Part shown: piece after piece, positions 1 to 9,319 of the stretch
Numbering within the stretch: position 1 is the first letter of the stretch
Layout: each line of letters begins with the position of its first letter
Source of the DNA: Thermococcus sp. JdFR-02
Lineage (GTDB): Archaea > Methanobacteriota_B > Thermococci > Thermococcales > Thermococcaceae
DNA length: 64,000 bases
Reading direction: 5' to 3'
Assembly: GCA_002009975.1 (NCBI GenBank)
Contig: MTLP01000012.1
Location: forward strand, 62,001 to 126,000
Notes under the pieces: generated by a model
Told to the model about the DNA's origin: nothing
The model's input: the letters and a program-made list of their open reading frames with translations, nothing else
Databases searched by the model: none
Translations under genes and position numbers: made by a program

Positions 1-8
1 TAATTAAA

Positions 9-461
9 TCAAAGTTCTTCTTTAACAGTTACAAAAGATACCATTGTAACGGTTTGACTAATCCCTTCTATCTCTCTTAATTTATCGATAACAATCTTCC
101 CTATCTCTTCTGCTGAAGATGCTCTAACTTTTATCAATAAATCCCATTCACCGGCTATTATATGGACCTCATGGACACCATCAATTTGGGCAACTTTTTC
201 AGCAACTTCCCTTTGCGTTAATCCTGGAGAGGGGTCATATCGAGCTAAGATAAATGCCGTTGTTCCTAAATTTAACTTCTTGTAATTTGGTTTTATTGTG
301 AATTTTTCTATGATTTTTTCATCCACAAGCTTTTTTATTCTGTAATGGACAGTTGTCCGTGGGATTCCTAATTTCTTACTCAGAGTTGCGATATTTTCTC
401 TTGAGTTGTCTTTGAGTTCTTCGAGCAATTTTAAATCTATCTTATCCAATCCTTCCGCCAT
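9..461 (-). CDS. Lrp/AsnC family transcriptional regulator
   Basis: This is a 150-residue one-domain-pair regulator of the feast/famine type. Residues about 8-60 form the winged helix-turn-helix (TTVHYRIKKLV is the recognition helix region) and about 66-145 form the RAM effector-binding and oligomerisation domain (AGEWDLLIKVRA). Length is normal for the family. The ATG at 461 is preceded by a GAGGGGAAAGGA stretch. A TATA-like AT tract (about 494-507) lies upstream. The gene is transcribed alone, away from its effector or target, so its ligand cannot be named. Lrp-type function is certain from the fold; regulon unknown. Confidence 0.93.
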   Translation of the reverse strand: MAEGLDKIDLKLLEELKDNSRENIATLSKKLGIPRTTVHYRIKKLVDEKIIEKFTIKPNYKKLNLGTTAFILARYDPSPGLTQREVAEKVAQIDGVHEVHIIAGEWDLLIKVRASSAEEIGKIVIDKLREIEGISQTVTMVSFVTVKEEL

Positions 462-527
462 ATCCTTTCCCCTCTAGTCGTTTGTCATTTTTTCAAATAT
501 ATATGTTTTATGTTTGTCGTTTACCCA

Positions 528-1082
528 TTATATAAGGTTTTCTTTTAACCATTTTGAAAACATCCTCAATGCTTTCCCTCTATGGGATATTCTGTTCTTT
601 TCTTCGGTTGTCATTTCTGCAAATGTTTTCTTAAAACCATTCGGGACAAATATTGGGTCAAAACCAAACCCCATAGTCCCTCTTTTTTCAAAAATTATCT
701 CTCCTTTTACAACTCCAGTGAAAATATGTACTTTTCCGTCATAGTATCCAATGACACTTTTAAAGTAGGCTCTCCTATCTTCAATTTCATCCATTAATTT
801 CAAAATTCCATCATTTCCAAGGGTTTTGTAAACGTAAGCAGAATAAACTCCGGGAAATCCATTTAATGCTTCTATAAACAGTCCAGAATCATCTATAAAA
901 AAAGGTTTGTCAATTTTGTTTTTAAGCCAGTTCAATGCAAATTCAACAACTTTTTCCAATTCATTTGCTTGGATTTCTGGATATTCAAATTTCTTCTGAA
1001 CGACTCTGACGCCTAAATTTCCCAGATATTTCTGAGCTTCTTCAACTTTTCCCTTATTTGACGTTATAAACACAATTTCCAC
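528..1082 (-). CDS. rdgB: XTP/dITP pyrophosphatase (HAM1/RdgB family)
   Basis: 184 residues. The protein hydrolyses non-canonical purine nucleoside triphosphates (XTP, ITP, dITP) to the monophosphate and pyrophosphate, cleaning the nucleotide pool. The N-terminal SNKGKVEEA substrate-binding motif, the [17 protein letters not shown] catalytic segment with its acidic pair, and the GFGFDPIF and SHRGKAL motifs are all present in the expected order. It begins at GTG 1082, with GGTGA six bases upstream. It is a stand-alone housekeeping gene, 66 bases downstream-side from the Lrp gene start. Family assignment is firm. Confidence 0.95.
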   Translation of the reverse strand: MEIVFITSNKGKVEEAQKYLGNLGVRVVQKKFEYPEIQANELEKVVEFALNWLKNKIDKPFFIDDSGLFIEALNGFPGVYSAYVYKTLGNDGILKLMDEIEDRRAYFKSVIGYYDGKVHIFTGVVKGEIIFEKRGTMGFGFDPIFVPNGFKKTFAEMTTEEKNRISHRGKALRMFSKWLKENLI

Positions 1083-1164
1083 TTTAGCTCACCTGTAAAA
1101 TAGTGTTGGGCATTAAAAATAAACTTTTGGCTAGTTTAGAAAAAAGTTAAGATGGGAATTTAGC

Positions 1165-1653
1165 TCAGTCTATTACGTACCCAATTTTCTCCACTAATGC
1201 TCTTCTCTCTTTTTTCTGCTCTTCAGTCTCTATCTTGTTTGCGGCTTTTCCATCAACGATACCTAAGATTGCTCTTCCCAACTCAGTTTCAGCAATAATT
1301 ACTTGTATTGGGTTTTCACTAGCACCATAAACCATTGCAACTGCAGGATGATTTTTTATGGTATTTAAAACGTTTATTGGGAATGCATTTTTCATAAGTA
1401 CTACAAACGCATGTCCGGCTCCGATTTTCACCGCATTTTTAGCTGCTAATTCCTCTAATTCTTTGTCATTTCCAGTGTATCTTGTTAACTGAGGTTTTGC
1501 TTCATTCATAGCAATTCCAAATTTAATTCCCGGGACAGTCGTTAGCAGAGCTTTAGCCAAATCATCGACAGTAAATATTGAAAAGTTACCTTGTCCTATA
1601 ATGCATTCTACCCCATCTGGTTTTTCAATATCAATCACCTCAATTTTCACCAT
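1165..1653 (-). CDS. Adenosine-specific kinase family protein (DUF355/PF04008 type)
   Basis: About 162 residues. The sequence, including the GQGNFSIFTVDDL and GAGHAFVVLMKNAFPINVL segments and the C-terminal GKAANKIETEEQKKERR tail, fits the small archaeal/bacterial family whose crystal structure bound adenosine and was named adenosine-specific kinase. Real biochemical activity is thinly supported in the family, so the call is by family resemblance. An upstream in-frame TTG at 1665 exists, but the ATG at 1653 is better because GGTGG lies just before it. It is divergent from the regulator at 1715. Confidence 0.8.
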   Translation of the reverse strand: MVKIEVIDIEKPDGVECIIGQGNFSIFTVDDLAKALLTTVPGIKFGIAMNEAKPQLTRYTGNDKELEELAAKNAVKIGAGHAFVVLMKNAFPINVLNTIKNHPAVAMVYGASENPIQVIIAETELGRAILGIVDGKAANKIETEEQKKERRALVEKIGYVID

Positions 1654-1714
1654 AGCAACCACCAAAAATAATATATTAGGATATTTGATAAAACTTTTTC
1701 TTAAGGGAGAGATA

Positions 1715-2626
1715 ATGGATGATGATGTGAAAATCGAAGAAATTGAATTTCTAGTTGAGATACTGAATAAACATCCAAAAGAAAGTTTGCGTAAAATAGC
1801 GAGTATTGAAGGTATTGATTATTATAGATTGAAGCGTCTCTACGATAAATACTATGGAGTAGGCAAACATGTCCAGGTTAATGCTATCTATGATATTGCC
1901 AGAGTAGGTCTTAGAAGTTATGTTGCATTTTTGAGCATGTCCAAAGAGGATATTCCACATGTGGCTTTGAAAATGGCTAATAATCCATTTATAGCTTATA
2001 TAACAGCAACTTTTGGTTTTAAAATTGGGATATCCGCTGTTTTGCATATTCCTAAAGAACAAGTGTCCTTGATTAACGAACTTTTATCTCGATATTCTGA
2101 CGACTATGAATATTATGAGGTTAGAGCTTATCCAGAAAAACCTAAGAGATTTGGGGAGTGGAATCTTAGTTATGAATATGCTTTGTTAATGGATATACTA
2201 AAAGAAGATGCTCGAACCAATATAACAGAGATCTCAAAGAGGCTTGGAAAAACAAGACCAACCGTCAGTTACATGACTAAAAGATTGGAAAAAACTGGAA
2301 TAATAAGGGGCTATCTTGCTGTGTGTGATGTGGATGCATACAATCGGGGTTTTTGTGGAATTAGTGAGGAGCTACCTCCAGATATTATAAAGAAATTTAA
2401 AGAACATGAAATACATGTAGGAGTTCTCAAACCAAAAGGATACATAATAGAGTGGTTCTTCTCTTCAAAGGAAGATATTGGGTTGAAAATTCTGGAATTC
2501 AGTAAATATGTTAAAAAGTTCACAGTCCATTACTTTGATTATATCAAAAACTTGCCGAACCCATATAAGTTCTCGTTGAGGGTAAAAAAAGATGGGAGTG
2601 GATATAGGTCAATATTAGACTTCTAA
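1715..2626 (+). CDS. Tandem Lrp-like HTH transcriptional regulator (two HTH, two RAM-like halves)
   Basis: 303 residues from the ATG at 1715, which has AGGGAGAGA just upstream; the longer frame back to 1601 overlaps the neighbouring gene and lacks such a site. There are two halves. The first has a degenerate HTH at about 5-50 and an alpha/beta effector-like region to about 135. The second has a clear winged HTH at about 145-200 (ITEISKRLGKTRPTVSYMTKRLE) and another alpha/beta region to about 285. It looks like an internal duplication of an Lrp-type unit. Its last 12 bases overlap the convergent SPASM gene. Ligand unknown; regulator role inferred from HTH. Confidence 0.78.
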   Translation: MDDDVKIEEIEFLVEILNKHPKESLRKIASIEGIDYYRLKRLYDKYYGVGKHVQVNAIYDIARVGLRSYVAFLSMSKEDIPHVALKMANNPFIAYITATFGFKIGISAVLHIPKEQVSLINELLSRYSDDYEYYEVRAYPEKPKRFGEWNLSYEYALLMDILKEDARTNITEISKRLGKTRPTVSYMTKRLEKTGIIRGYLAVCDVDAYNRGFCGISEELPPDIIKKFKEHEIHVGVLKPKGYIIEWFFSSKEDIGLKILEFSKYVKKFTVHYFDYIKNLPNPYKFSLRVKKDGSGYRSILDF

Positions 2627-3547
2627 GGGGCAAAATTCTATCCCAAAAGGGTCGCCGCTGGCTTGAAATTCTATTGCTCTACAATCATGGCATATATACC
2701 TAAACGGACAATGTGCACAGCTTTCTATTTCGTTCTTGGTCATTTTCCAAAATTTTCTTAAACGATTCTTCCTTGCCAGTTTTCTAATCCCTTCCTCTTT
2801 TGCATCTCCAATCACGAATCCTCTAAGGAGGGGACAGGGCAGTGCATATCCATCAGCTGTTATGGTTAGATTACCTGAGAGACAATCGTGATAAACATTT
2901 GTATCTGGCTTACGTGTTCTTTTTAGTTCCAGAAGGTTAAGCTTTACCTTTTTTAGTGAACCGGGATAGATTACATCTAAGTATATTTCCCCCTCAAAGT
3001 CTATTGATGTATTTAAGAACTCCTTGTATTTTTCTTGAGTTATTATAATCAACGCTCCATAAGCCCAATTCAAGCTTTCTATCTTTTCAATGTTTTCTCT
3101 GCTGTAAACTGCTTCGACTATTACCTTAACACCTTTAACATAATTTACCTTATCCACATCCTCAATCCTCAGAATCACATACACATTGGGTATGCCTATA
3201 CTTACAGCATACTCTGCGATTTTCATAAGCCGTTCAGCACTGTCATAGTTTGTTAAATATAACTCTCTCCCATTTGCAAGATAGAATTCATTTATGAGTT
3301 CCATCATTCTCTCATCACTTAATGGTTCTCTTCTGAGTATGAAGTTATTGTTTCCAATGCAGCCAATTGATCTTGGAATTCCAGTTATTTCAGAGAATTC
3401 TCCCTTTCCTTCACCTAATTGAAGTATCAGCCGTTCAAGTTTTCCTGAGTGTTTACGGTTTGTCCATGGGGGTTTTGCTATGGAGACGATATTTGGGACC
3501 TTTCTAATGTTGTCATAACTTAATAGTGTCTCCCTTATTTTTTCCAT
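2615..3547 (-). CDS. SPASM-domain protein with degenerate radical SAM core
   Basis: 310 residues from the ATG at 3547 (GGTGAGG upstream; the GTG at 3556 sits inside that ribosome site). The C-terminal third carries a complete SPASM-like cysteine set: CLSG, PCPLLRG, then CAHCPFRYICHDC and a last FCPLEV cysteine, enough for auxiliary 4Fe-4S clusters. The N-terminal part looks like a partial TIM barrel, but where a radical SAM enzyme has CX3CX2C it has only GCIGNNNF, a single cysteine. It is therefore probably not an active SAM-cleaving enzyme. It may be an Fe-S electron carrier or peptide-binding relic. Function unknown. Confidence 0.7.
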   Translation of the reverse strand: MEKIRETLLSYDNIRKVPNIVSIAKPPWTNRKHSGKLERLILQLGEGKGEFSEITGIPRSIGCIGNNNFILRREPLSDERMMELINEFYLANGRELYLTNYDSAERLMKIAEYAVSIGIPNVYVILRIEDVDKVNYVKGVKVIVEAVYSRENIEKIESLNWAYGALIIITQEKYKEFLNTSIDFEGEIYLDVIYPGSLKKVKLNLLELKRTRKPDTNVYHDCLSGNLTITADGYALPCPLLRGFVIGDAKEEGIRKLARKNRLRKFWKMTKNEIESCAHCPFRYICHDCRAIEFQASGDPFGIEFCPLEV

Positions 3548-3727
3548 AAACCTCACCTAATCTCTTTAGAGGGATATTGATATATTAACTTTTTCTATTC
3601 CGATTTTTGTTACTATTAACAGTAGTTTGCAAAATATGCATAGATAACGCTTTGTAATATTATTGAAACCAAAAAGAACTAAATACAATATTTCCATGCA
3701 TTTTCTAAACTTAATGCTGTGAAAAAT

Positions 3728-4594
3728 TCATAATTTAAAACTATTATCATCGCTGAATTTTTTAATTCTATCCTCACTTTGCAGGATAATTGCCCCTAAT
3801 ATTATGAAAAAGGCACCAAGTAGTTGTCTGCTTGTTAGGACTTCTCCAAAGATTAGATAAGCCAAAATTAAAGCTACAACGGGCTCGATTGTTGCAATTA
3901 TTGATGCTTTGCTTGCTTCCACTTCTTTTAGTGCTCTGTTGTATAGAAGGTAAGCTAAGAAGGTTGGAAAGAATGCCAGTGCAAATAAGTATGGTAACGC
4001 TTCAATAGGCACGCTGAATTTGGAGAAAGGCATAAGAAATAATGCCCCAAATCCAATAGTGTATAGGAGCGCTTCCTGCGGTTCGTCATTTCTCATTGCA
4101 ATCTTGCCAAATATTCCATATAACGCATAGGTGAGCCCGGATAAAAGTCCAAGGGTTATGCCTAAAAGATTAATCCTCCCATTAATTTGAGTGACTAACA
4201 TGATCCCAAAGATGACCATGATTAATGAGATGGTTTTCATTTTTGTTATCTTCTCCTTAAAGATTAAGTATCCAAGGATTGTTGAGTATATTGGGGCTGT
4301 GTAGAGTAGTAGGACTGCTAAAGAAACAGAAGATACTTTTACAGCATAGAAATAAACTGAATAAAACAAAAATACAGTAAAGAAGCCATAGGTAGCATAA
4401 AAAGGCAATCGTTCTTTTTTTACTTCTAAACCCTTAACGGTATTATAAATTAATAAGATCAAAAATGCTATGATTGCTCTATAAAAAATTATGGTAAATG
4501 GATCTAAATTGAATCTATATAAAAGCTTGGCAAAAATACCTAGAGTACCCCACATGCTAGCGGCTAAAAAAACTAAAAAATAGCCCTTCTTCAT
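3728..4594 (-). CDS. DMT superfamily permease (EamA type)
   Basis: 288 residues with about ten hydrophobic segments arranged as two EamA repeats (roughly 5-135 and 145-275), the standard drug/metabolite transporter architecture. It starts MKKGYFLVFLAASMWGTLGIFAKL, a typical first helix with the WGT motif. It lies ten bases downstream of nadE on the same strand and is probably cotranscribed, so a nicotinate-related or amino-acid substrate is imaginable but not shown by sequence. The ATG at 4594 follows GAGGG. Transporter family is sure, substrate is not. Confidence 0.9.
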   Translation of the reverse strand: MKKGYFLVFLAASMWGTLGIFAKLLYRFNLDPFTIIFYRAIIAFLILLIYNTVKGLEVKKERLPFYATYGFFTVFLFYSVYFYAVKVSSVSLAVLLLYTAPIYSTILGYLIFKEKITKMKTISLIMVIFGIMLVTQINGRINLLGITLGLLSGLTYALYGIFGKIAMRNDEPQEALLYTIGFGALFLMPFSKFSVPIEALPYLFALAFFPTFLAYLLYNRALKEVEASKASIIATIEPVVALILAYLIFGEVLTSRQLLGAFFIILGAIILQSEDRIKKFSDDNSFKL

Positions 4595-4604
4595 TAGGAA
4601 ACCC

Positions 4605-5369
4605 TCATATTTCTGGTCCTATTGGAAGTCTTCTTTTGTGCTCGCTTTTTTTGACCAATTTTTCAACATGTTCGACTTTTTTCATGGGGATTTCAAGTTC
4701 TTTAGCAATCTTCTCCTTTGGAACCTTTAAATCGATCAAACGATGCAGGATTTCATCTAAGAGTTTATAGCTTATTCCAAGCTCTCCTTCATCTGTTTGT
4801 CCTTCCCAAAGACCAGCAGTTGGTTTTTTATTAATTATCCTTTCGGGAACGCCTAAGCGTTTAGCTAACTCCCAAACTTCTGTTTTATATAAGTTTATTA
4901 GAGGTGCATAGTCACTTGCCCCATCTCCCCATTTTGTGTAATATCCTGTCAAAAGCTCGCTTTTGTTGCTTGTTCCCAAAACGAGCAAGTTTTTGGCATT
5001 TGCATGGGCATAAAGTAAAATCATCCTTGTTCTAACCATTATGTTGCCCTTTGTAACTCTATCAGCTTCAAAATCTAAGCTTTTTTCAAAGACATCAACT
5101 ATGGGCTTTATCGGAATTATCTTGTATTCAATTCCTAAGGTCTCACAAACCAATTTAGCATCCTCAACATCTTGGTTTTCATAATAAGGCAATATTAAGC
5201 CAAGGACTTTTTCTTTTCCCAAGGCTTTTACAGCTAAAAAAGCAGTTGTAGCACTGTCAATTCCACCACTAACACCTATGACAACCCCATTTGTTTTGCT
5301 TTCCTTAACTTTTTCTTGAATAAATAAAACAATTTTATTAATTACCTCATCATAGTTTAGACTCCTCAT
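4605..5369 (-). CDS. nadE: NH3-dependent NAD+ synthetase
   Basis: About 254 residues. It catalyses the last step of NAD biosynthesis, amidating deamido-NAD with ammonia and ATP. The N-type ATP pyrophosphatase P-loop [11 protein letters not shown], the [26 protein letters not shown] signature and the [18 protein letters not shown] motif are all intact. There is no glutaminase domain, so free ammonia is the donor. I chose ATG 5369 because GAGGTGA precedes it by five bases; GTG 5378 is part of that site. It is followed ten bases later by the DMT permease and preceded by a small membrane protein. Confidence 0.96.
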   Translation of the reverse strand: MRSLNYDEVINKIVLFIQEKVKESKTNGVVIGVSGGIDSATTAFLAVKALGKEKVLGLILPYYENQDVEDAKLVCETLGIEYKIIPIKPIVDVFEKSLDFEADRVTKGNIMVRTRMILLYAHANAKNLLVLGTSNKSELLTGYYTKWGDGASDYAPLINLYKTEVWELAKRLGVPERIINKKPTAGLWEGQTDEGELGISYKLLDEILHRLIDLKVPKEKIAKELEIPMKKVEHVEKLVKKSEHKRRLPIGPEI

Positions 5370-5374
5370 GAGGG

Positions 5375-5845
5375 TCACCTCTTCAAGTGTTTTTCCATAA
5401 ATCTAACATAACCAGCCATACTTAATACTGTACCAACAATCATTAAAATAAATGCTAGTATTGAAAGGGAAGAAAAGGGGTAGTTAACTCCATTGACTTT
5501 ATAAGAATAAGTTAAGTTTCCCTTTTGTATATGTATTGTGGGTCTTGAGATTGGGGTTAAGTTTAGGCTCTCATTGTGGAGGAAATAGTATTTTATACTG
5601 TTAGCTTGAATTACGTAAAATGATGCATTTTCAGAAAAGAGTGTGAGAGTTCTGTTTGTTATATAATACCTCTTTTCAAACTCTTCATCACCTATGACAT
5701 GCTCGCCTACACCCAAAACGCCTCTGTTTTCATAACTTTTTTCAACTCCATGCATAGCTAAAAGCGATAAGACTAAAGCAAATATGAGGGACAATATTCC
5801 AAACTTTATCAAAGGAAACTTGATGGCTTCTTTCAGTGAAGTCAT
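5375..5845 (-). CDS. Small membrane protein with extracytoplasmic domain, unknown function
   Basis: About 156 residues. One hydrophobic helix near residues 12-32 and a second near 125-147 flank a polar domain of about 90 residues with several N-x-S/T sites (NRT, NAS, NES, NLT), so the middle likely lies outside the cell. I do not recognise the family. ATG 5845 follows AGGTGA with five-base spacing. The gene ends just before the nadE start and begins 35 bases after the last oligopeptide transporter gene, so it probably belongs to a long operon with both. Confidence 0.75.
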   Translation of the reverse strand: MTSLKEAIKFPLIKFGILSLIFALVLSLLAMHGVEKSYENRGVLGVGEHVIGDEEFEKRYYITNRTLTLFSENASFYVIQANSIKYYFLHNESLNLTPISRPTIHIQKGNLTYSYKVNGVNYPFSSLSILAFILMIVGTVLSMAGYVRFMEKHLKR

Positions 5846-5880
5846 GATTTTCACCTAAAAGTAAAGAAGAAAAAGAGGCT

Positions 5881-6888
5881 TTAAATCTTTCCAGCGAGCC
5901 AACATTCTACCCAATGGTTGTGCTCGTATTCGATTAACTGTGGATGCTTAACGTCACAAAGCCCCTTCTCCATATAGATACATCTTGGATGGAATCTACA
6001 TCCTGAAGGAATATTCACTGCGCTTGGAACTTCACCTTTAATTGGCACTTCTTTGATTATGTTTCTTCTTTCTGGAATAGGCTCTGGAACTGCTGCGAGT
6101 AAGGCTCTTGTATATGGGTGGATTGGATTGTCAATAACGACTTTTGCTGGACCCATCTCCACAATTCTTCCCAAGTACATGACTGCAATATAATCGGAGA
6201 AGTACCTTGCTGTTGAAAGGTCGTGTGTAATATAGAGATATGTAACTCCCATTCTCTCTTTAATGTCTTTCATTAGCTCTAAGATCTCTGCTCTAATTGA
6301 AACATCAAGCATTGAAACTGGCTCGTCGGCAACTATAAAGGTTGGATTCAAAATGAGTGCTCTTGCAATAGCAACTCTTTGTCTTTGACCACCACTTAAC
6401 ATGTGTGGGTGTCTTCCAACGTAGTCTTCTGGAGGAACGATTTTGACCATTTCTAGAGCTTTATACACTAATTCCTCTCTCTCAGCTCTTGTTTCACCAA
6501 TTCCATGAATTAATAGTGGTTCTTCCAGAACGTCATAGATTCTAAATCTTGGATTTAATGAAGAAAATGGATCTTGGAAAATCATTTGAACATGTCTTCT
6601 GTAATTTTTTACCTCCTCTTGAGTTTTTAATTCTGTCACATCTTGACCATTTAAGTAAAGTTTACCATCTGTTGGTTCAAGCAACTTCATAACTAACTTT
6701 CCAGTTGTTGTCTTACCACATCCGCTCTCTCCAACCAATGCAAACACTTCTTGCTTGTGAACTTCAAAGCTTACTCCATCCACTGCTCTAACATATCTAT
6801 GGGGTTCTCCTCTAAGTGCTCCAAGTAGTCCTCTCTTAATTGGGAAATATTTCTTAAGATTTTCAACCCTTAAAACTGGCTCAGCCAT
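5881..6888 (-). CDS. oppF: Oligopeptide/dipeptide ABC transporter ATPase (OppF/DppF type)
   Basis: 335 residues. It is one of two ATPases driving peptide-type uptake. Walker A GESGCGKTTTG, signature LSGGQRQRVAIARAL, Walker B FIVADEP and the H-loop THDL are present, followed by the C-terminal oligo_HPY extension with GCRFHPRCIY and two later cysteines. The sequence around FSSLNPRFR (Q-loop region) is normal. It follows oppD by ten bases in the minus-strand operon and starts at ATG 6888 after GAGGGATG. Family certain; that the ligand is a peptide is inferred from the family, since close relatives in Thermococcales also carry oligosaccharides. Confidence 0.95.
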   Translation of the reverse strand: MAEPVLRVENLKKYFPIKRGLLGALRGEPHRYVRAVDGVSFEVHKQEVFALVGESGCGKTTTGKLVMKLLEPTDGKLYLNGQDVTELKTQEEVKNYRRHVQMIFQDPFSSLNPRFRIYDVLEEPLLIHGIGETRAEREELVYKALEMVKIVPPEDYVGRHPHMLSGGQRQRVAIARALILNPTFIVADEPVSMLDVSIRAEILELMKDIKERMGVTYLYITHDLSTARYFSDYIAVMYLGRIVEMGPAKVVIDNPIHPYTRALLAAVPEPIPERRNIIKEVPIKGEVPSAVNIPSGCRFHPRCIYMEKGLCDVKHPQLIEYEHNHWVECWLAGKI

Positions 6889-6898
6889 TTTTCATCCC

Positions 6899-7858
6899 TC
6901 ACAATAACCAGCATGCTGCGTAGTGATCTTCATCAACTTTTGTAAGTTGAGGTATCTGTTCTTTACACACTTGCATTGCATATGGGCATCTTGGGTGGAA
7001 TCTACAGCCTGTTGGTGGTTTAATTAAGTTTGGTGGTTGTCCTGGAATAAATTCAAGCTTTTCAACATCTTCATGCAATCTTGGAATTGCTGATAGCAAT
7101 CTTTGGGTATATGGATGAGCTGGTTCATAGTATACCTTTTGGCTATCTCCAATCTCAACTATTTTTCCAGCATACATGACCGCTAATCTATCGCTAACTT
7201 CTGCCAAAATGCTTAAATCGTGGGTAATGAATATCATTGAGAGCCCAAGCTCTTTCTTAAGCTTCTTAAGCAAGTTTATGATTTGAGCTTGCACTATAAC
7301 GTCCAATGCCGTTGTAGGCTCATCTGCAATAACTACTTCTGGATCTAAAAGCAATGCCATTGCAATGACAACTCTCTGCTTCATTCCACCGCTTAGCTCG
7401 TGTGGGTATCTATAAACAATTTCTGGATCTAATCCTACTAACTCTAAATATCTTTGAGCCTTGTTTAAGGCTTCTTCTTTTTCCATGCCTTTGTGATAGA
7501 GTAAAGGTTCGATCATTTGATAACCAACTGTATAAACTGGGTTTAATGCGTTCATAGCACCTTGGAATATCATTGAGATTTTTTGCCATCTTATTTCTCT
7601 TCTCATAACGTTTTCAGGAAGTCCAACTATTTCCCTTCCATCGATTTTTATGCTTCCTCCAACTATTTTTCCTGGTGGTGTTGGCATGTTCATTAAAGTG
7701 AATCCAAGTGATGATTTACCACATCCGCTCTCTCCTGCTAATCCAAGGACTTCACCCTTCTTTAGCTCAAAGCTGACATCATCTACAGCTTTAACGACAC
7801 CTCTTGAAGTGAAATAATACATCTTGAGGTTTTTAACTTCAAGGACTGGTTTAGCCAT
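6899..7858 (-). CDS. oppD: Oligopeptide/dipeptide ABC transporter ATPase (OppD/DppD type)
   Basis: About 319 residues. Walker A GESGCGKSSLG, signature LSGGMKQRVVIAMAL, Walker B VVIADEPTTALD and THDLSILAEVSDR are present, with the same C-terminal cysteine-containing GCRFHPRCPYAMQVC extension as its partner. ATG 7858 is preferred over the GTG at 7867 because the latter lies in the GAGGTGA ribosome site. The gene sits between the permease (ten bases upstream) and the second ATPase (ten bases downstream), so both ATPases are probably made in equal amounts as a heterodimer. Confidence 0.95.
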   Translation of the reverse strand: MAKPVLEVKNLKMYYFTSRGVVKAVDDVSFELKKGEVLGLAGESGCGKSSLGFTLMNMPTPPGKIVGGSIKIDGREIVGLPENVMRREIRWQKISMIFQGAMNALNPVYTVGYQMIEPLLYHKGMEKEEALNKAQRYLELVGLDPEIVYRYPHELSGGMKQRVVIAMALLLDPEVVIADEPTTALDVIVQAQIINLLKKLKKELGLSMIFITHDLSILAEVSDRLAVMYAGKIVEIGDSQKVYYEPAHPYTQRLLSAIPRLHEDVEKLEFIPGQPPNLIKPPTGCRFHPRCPYAMQVCKEQIPQLTKVDEDHYAACWLL

Positions 7859-7868
7859 TTTACTCACC

Positions 7869-9308
7869 TCACAATCTCTTGAGTCTTGGGTTCAATACTC
7901 TATCTAATGCTACACCGATCAACACGAAGGTTAATGCTACCAGTGCAATTGCCAATCCTGGAGGAATAACCCACCACCAGTAGCCGTTAATTGTAGCACT
8001 TTGTGTTTGAGCATCGTAAAGAATTTGTCCCCATGTAACAGCAGTTGGATCACCTAATCCCAAGAAACTCAATGAAGCTTCAGTAAGAACTGCACCGGGA
8101 ACGTTTAATGCCATTGCAGCGAAAGCATATGGCATGATTTGAGGTAGTATGTGTTTGAAGATTATCCTTCCAGTTCCGGCACCTAAAGCTCTTGCTGCTT
8201 CAACATAAGTTTGCTCCTTAATCTGAAGTGCCATACTTCTTGCAACCTTTGCAATACCTGTCCAGTAAAAGATAACCATTAAGAACACGATTGTCCAAAG
8301 TGTGACGTGTCCCTTAAATGCAGCACCTAGGAGGATTAGGATTGGTAACACTGGTATTGAAGCTACAAACTCATTAACTCTTTGCATGAATTCGTCTCTC
8401 CATCCACCCAAATAGGCACTTGTAACACCGAATGAAATTCCAATCAACACTGTAAGCACAGCAACTGAGACACCAACGGTTAATGAAACTCTTGTTCCCC
8501 ATACCAATCCAGCCCATAGGTCTCTTCCCATATAGTCTGTGCCCATAATTCCATAGGTTCTACCTGTGAGTGTGATAACTATTGGGGTTAAATCTATTTT
8601 ATCGCCTTCATTGAATGTAAAGATTTCAATTAAGAATGTATACTTTCCGTGAAGTGGTTCTGGATTAATTAGTATGCCTGGTTGAGCTTTTGCAAATATT
8701 ACTCTCATAACGTCCATAGTGCTCTTTATAGTCTCTGTCCTTCCGGCAAGAGCTTTAGGGTCTTCAAACTCTGCAGCCCAATTAAATACATTGTTCACAA
8801 CAGCACCTGTTTTTGCTACTTGGAAGGTGGAGCCTTCTCTTAGTTCAGTTGTTAAAAGTTCAACTGTCTGCCCATCGGGTCTTACTAGTGTGATTGTAAT
8901 TTGTGCTGGGGAATTTATATCAGTGAGTTTTACCCCGATATTCTTAATTATCAAATCTTTTGGAGGAAGATCATACTGATTAATGTAGTCAAATTCAATA
9001 GCATAATACTTTATTCCACCACCTAAGTCTTGTTCTGGAGTTATTCTTAGATCATTGTATGTCAAAACTTCGTGAGCAGCCAGCTTTTTATTTGTGAAAT
9101 AATTGTACCAGATTGGAGGGACATTTGTTGGATTTCCTTCCCAGTATGTTGGCCACTTATCTGGAATATCTGGCTCAGTTATATATGGTGCTGCCAATGC
9201 TGTAAAGACTAGAAGGAAGAGTAAGGCTAACCCTAATAATCCACCCTTTTGTCTTCTGAATTCAAACCAGAAATCTTTTACACTCGCTTTAAAATCAACC
9301 CATCTCAT
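7869..9308 (-). CDS. oppC: ABC transporter permease (OppC/DppC type) with large extracytoplasmic insertion
   Basis: 479 residues, against roughly 280-350 for usual OppC proteins. The first membrane helix is at about 22-42. Then about 200 mostly beta-like residues (about 45-245) precede the other five helices. The conserved permease core begins at GTDYMGRDLWAGL and contains the EAARALGAGTGRIIFKHILPQ coupling loop (EAA motif). The inserted domain faces outside and may help dock the binding protein. ATG 9308 has GGTGA six bases upstream. It is the second permease of the operon. Confidence 0.92.
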   Translation of the reverse strand: MRWVDFKASVKDFWFEFRRQKGGLLGLALLFLLVFTALAAPYITEPDIPDKWPTYWEGNPTNVPPIWYNYFTNKKLAAHEVLTYNDLRITPEQDLGGGIKYYAIEFDYINQYDLPPKDLIIKNIGVKLTDINSPAQITITLVRPDGQTVELLTTELREGSTFQVAKTGAVVNNVFNWAAEFEDPKALAGRTETIKSTMDVMRVIFAKAQPGILINPEPLHGKYTFLIEIFTFNEGDKIDLTPIVITLTGRTYGIMGTDYMGRDLWAGLVWGTRVSLTVGVSVAVLTVLIGISFGVTSAYLGGWRDEFMQRVNEFVASIPVLPILILLGAAFKGHVTLWTIVFLMVIFYWTGIAKVARSMALQIKEQTYVEAARALGAGTGRIIFKHILPQIMPYAFAAMALNVPGAVLTEASLSFLGLGDPTAVTWGQILYDAQTQSATINGYWWWVIPPGLAIALVALTFVLIGVALDRVLNPRLKRL

Positions 9309-9319
9309 TTTAGCTCACC

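Noticed and set aside
1601-1714. N-terminal extension of the tandem HTH regulator
   Set aside because: It would overlap the divergent adenosine-kinase-like gene start, and ATG 1715 has its own ribosome site.
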